Assembly: GCA_945903675.1 (NCBI GenBank) | Contig: CAMDOP010000194.1 | Span: 1 to 6,194 of the forward strand | Length of the DNA: 6,194 nucleotides | Source: Crenothrix polyspora | Lineage (GTDB): Bacteria; Pseudomonadota; Gammaproteobacteria; Methylococcales; Methylomonadaceae | Direction of reading: 5' to 3' | Shown: piece by piece, positions 4,581 to 6,194 of the stretch | How positions within the stretch are numbered: the first letter of the stretch is position 1 | How the letters are laid out: each line of letters starts with the position of its first letter | Made by a program: the position numbers and the translations under genes | Notes under the pieces: generated by a model | Databases searched by the model: none | What the model was told of the DNA's origin: nothing | What the model saw: only the letters and a program-made list of their open reading frames with translations

Positions 4581-5981
4581 ATGAACTATATTTTAAAAAT
4601 TTTTACTCTGATTGCTATCTCCAGTTTTGCAGGACTTACTTTTGCGGATGATGCGGTCGCTGTTGTCGCACCGGTTGCACAAAAGGGCGATACCGCTTGG
4701 ATGATGATGGCCACGATCTTAGTTATACTTATGTCTATACCTGGTTTGGCATTATTTTATGGTGGTATGGTACGTGCCAAAAATATGCTCTCCATATTGA
4801 TGCAAGTGTTCGTGATTTTTTCACTGATGGCCATCTTATGGGCGCTTTATGGTTATAGTATTGCCTTTACCGAAGGTAATGCTTTTGTCGGCGGCTTTAG
4901 TAAGTTGTTTTTATTAGGCATCACGCCCGATTCCTTGGCTGCAAGTTTCAGTAAAGGTGTGTATATACCCGAGTATATTTACGTCGCCTTTCAATTGACC
5001 TTTGCGTGTATTACACCCGCTTTGATCATCGGTGCTTTTGCTGAACGCGTTAAGTTTTCAGCTATCTTATTTTTTATAGTGCTTTGGTTTACGTTCGCCT
5101 ATCTGCCTATGGCGCATATGGTTTGGTATTGGGCAGGTCCAGATGCTTATACGGATGCTAGCGCAGGTGAAAAAGCCTTGGCAACGGCAGGCTTCTTGTT
5201 CCAAAAAGGAGCATTAGATTTTGCTGGTGGTACCGTGGTACATATTAACGCGGGTATTGCGGGTTTAGTTGGTTGTTTAGTGATAGGCAAACGAGTGGGC
5301 TTTAAAAAAGAATCATTAGCGCCACACAGTGTGACTATGACTATGATCGGTGCCTCATTATTATGGGTGGGCTGGTTCGGTTTTAACGTGGGCTCTAATC
5401 TTGAAGCGAACGGCCTTGCTACTTTAGTGTTTGTGAATACCTTATTGGCGAGTGCTGCGGCAACCTTGGCTTGGACAGGTGCAGAATGGCTTATACGTGG
5501 TAAACCGAGTATGTTGGGTGGTGCATCAGGTTCTATAGCTGGCTTGGTAGCTATTACGCCAGCCTGTGGTTGGGCCGGTCCTATGGGTTCTATTGTTTTA
5601 GGTCTCGTAGTGGGTGTCGTCTGTTTTTGGGCGGTGACTAGCTTAAAAAGTAAGTTGGGTTATGATGATTCTCTAGATGCTTTTGGTATTCACGGCATAG
5701 GCGGCATTGTCGGCGCATTGGGTACGGCAGTCGTGGCAAGTCCTGCTTTAGGCGGTACGGGTGTTTGGGATTATGTGACTAACGGTGTTGCCGAATACAG
5801 TATGTCGACTCAATTGATTAGTCAGTGTTGGGCGGTGGGCGTTTGTATCATTTGGTCGGGTGCGGTCTCTTTCATCGCCTTCAAGTTAGTTGATAGTTTG
5901 ATCGGACTTAGAGTGACTGAAGAAGCTGAACGTGCAGGATTGGATATTTCTGAACACGGCGAAACAGCTTATCACTACTAG
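4581..5981 (+). CDS. amtB: Ammonium transporter AmtB
   Basis: AmtB is a trimeric inner-membrane channel that takes up ammonium at low external concentrations. The 466-residue product begins with a signal peptide (hydrophobic 5-20, likely cleaved after A22 in LTFA-DD), as in E. coli AmtB, then has about eleven membrane spans. Key residues by alignment with E. coli are the external gate F137/F141 and W183 in AHMVW, D213 in ALDFAGG, twin pore histidines H221 (VVHINAG) and H371 (GIHGIGG), and F268 and S272 in GWFGFNVGS. The cytoplasmic tail GLRVTEEAERAGLDISEHGE, which GlnK docks on, is intact. An insert of about 18 residues between W183 and D213, relative to E. coli, lengthens a periplasmic loop. 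A strong ribosome site AGGGGG (4571-4576) lies four bases before the ATG. The gene is co-transcribed with glnK and ends before a strong terminator. Confidence 0.97.
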   Translation: MNYILKIFTLIAISSFAGLTFADDAVAVVAPVAQKGDTAWMMMATILVILMSIPGLALFYGGMVRAKNMLSILMQVFVIFSLMAILWALYGYSIAFTEGNAFVGGFSKLFLLGITPDSLAASFSKGVYIPEYIYVAFQLTFACITPALIIGAFAERVKFSAILFFIVLWFTFAYLPMAHMVWYWAGPDAYTDASAGEKALATAGFLFQKGALDFAGGTVVHINAGIAGLVGCLVIGKRVGFKKESLAPHSVTMTMIGASLLWVGWFGFNVGSNLEANGLATLVFVNTLLASAAATLAWTGAEWLIRGKPSMLGGASGSIAGLVAITPACGWAGPMGSIVLGLVVGVVCFWAVTSLKSKLGYDDSLDAFGIHGIGGIVGALGTAVVASPALGGTGVWDYVTNGVAEYSMSTQLISQCWAVGVCIIWSGAVSFIAFKLVDSLIGLRVTEEAERAGLDISEHGETAYHY

Positions 5982-6007
5982 CTTATAAGGTTTACCAAGA
6001 TAAAAAG

Positions 6008-6033
6008 ACGGGAGCTTTAGCTCCCGTTTTTTT
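6008..6033 (+). terminator. Intrinsic terminator of glnK-amtB
   Basis: A perfect 8-bp stem ACGGGAGC/GCTCCCGT (6008-6015 with 6020-6027) with a TTTA loop is followed by seven T residues (6027-6033), 26 bases after the amtB stop. The five A residues at 6002-6006 give it some terminator character on the opposite strand too. Confidence 0.93.
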
Positions 6034-6054
6034 ATCTGATTACTTACGTTAAAA

Positions 6055-6194
6055 AGTAACGGCGATTTACTCTCGTTTGCCGCGCCGAGCACCGCAGGTT
6101 TTGTCGGGATTAGCCCGAAGGGGCGCGGCATGGATGCCGCGCGTCGTTAGGAGGGCAGGAAGCCCTCTCTATCGACCCCCCGACAAAACCGAGG
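6055..6194 (+). repeat. GC-rich multi-hairpin dispersed repeat, copy 2 (cut by window edge)
   Basis: This is the same element as at 106-245, in the same orientation, with matching sequence from AGTAACG (6055) to the right edge. Its outer stem is a perfect 12 bp (6097-6108 with 6179-6190), better paired than in copy 1. The hairpin GCGCGGCATGGATGCCGCGC (6123-6142) is identical. The next hairpin (from 6143) carries a T:T mismatch and lacks one loop base. The right part of the element, with the 11-bp hairpin seen in copy 1, would lie beyond the window. It begins 21 bases after the T-tract of the amtB terminator. Confidence 0.8.

Noticed and set aside
4580..5981. AmtB-Rh or kinase-fused ammonium sensor variant
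   Set aside because: The twin histidines, gate residues and short C-terminal tail are those of an ordinary AmtB; nothing is fused after the tail.
5886..6131. 81-codon minus-strand frame at the right end
   Set aside because: It crosses the amtB 3' end, the intrinsic terminator and the repeat. Its first part matches the minus-strand frame of the left repeat only because the repeat DNA is shared.

Overview
The window looks like a piece of a gammaproteobacterial chromosome. The dCTP deaminase, NtrB, NtrC, GlnK and AmtB proteins all read as close gammaproteobacterial family members. The genes are fairly AT-rich and are broken up by GC-rich, hairpin-forming repeats. The gene set and the dispersed repeat would fit a methanotroph of the Methylococcales, but that placement is a guess from memory of similar sequences and cannot be proven here. 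All genes are on the + strand.

Layout: 1-93 is the last 30 codons of a gene whose body lies upstream, probably the Fe-S carrier apbC/mrp. 106-about 366 is a GC-rich multi-hairpin repeat, followed by an AT-rich leader and dcd (503-1069) with a clear intrinsic terminator. A sigma-54-like promoter match precedes ntrB (1257-2300), which overlaps ntrC (2300-3733) by one base. The 3734-4225 gap holds an inverted pair of REP-type elements, a perfect palindrome, two NtrC-type sites 30 bp apart and a very good sigma-54 -24/-12 promoter. Then come glnK (4226-4564) and amtB (4581-5981), a strong intrinsic terminator, and a second same-orientation copy of the GC-rich repeat, which runs off the right edge.

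The central four genes form a nearly self-contained nitrogen-status circuit. NtrB phosphorylates NtrC under nitrogen limitation. NtrC-P would bind the two sites at 3979-4025 and activate sigma-54 polymerase at 4167-4182, so that glnK-amtB is expressed. GlnK then gates the AmtB ammonium channel and, as a PII protein, may feed back on NtrB. The unusual point is linkage: ntrBC is next to glnK-amtB and not next to glnA. dcd supplies dUMP for thymidylate synthesis and is functionally unrelated.

I found no convincing undescribed protein system. The less ordinary material is non-coding: the cloverleaf-like direct repeats at both ends, the GTAG-headed REP pair, the unexplained palindrome and the possible sigma-54 promoter of ntrBC.
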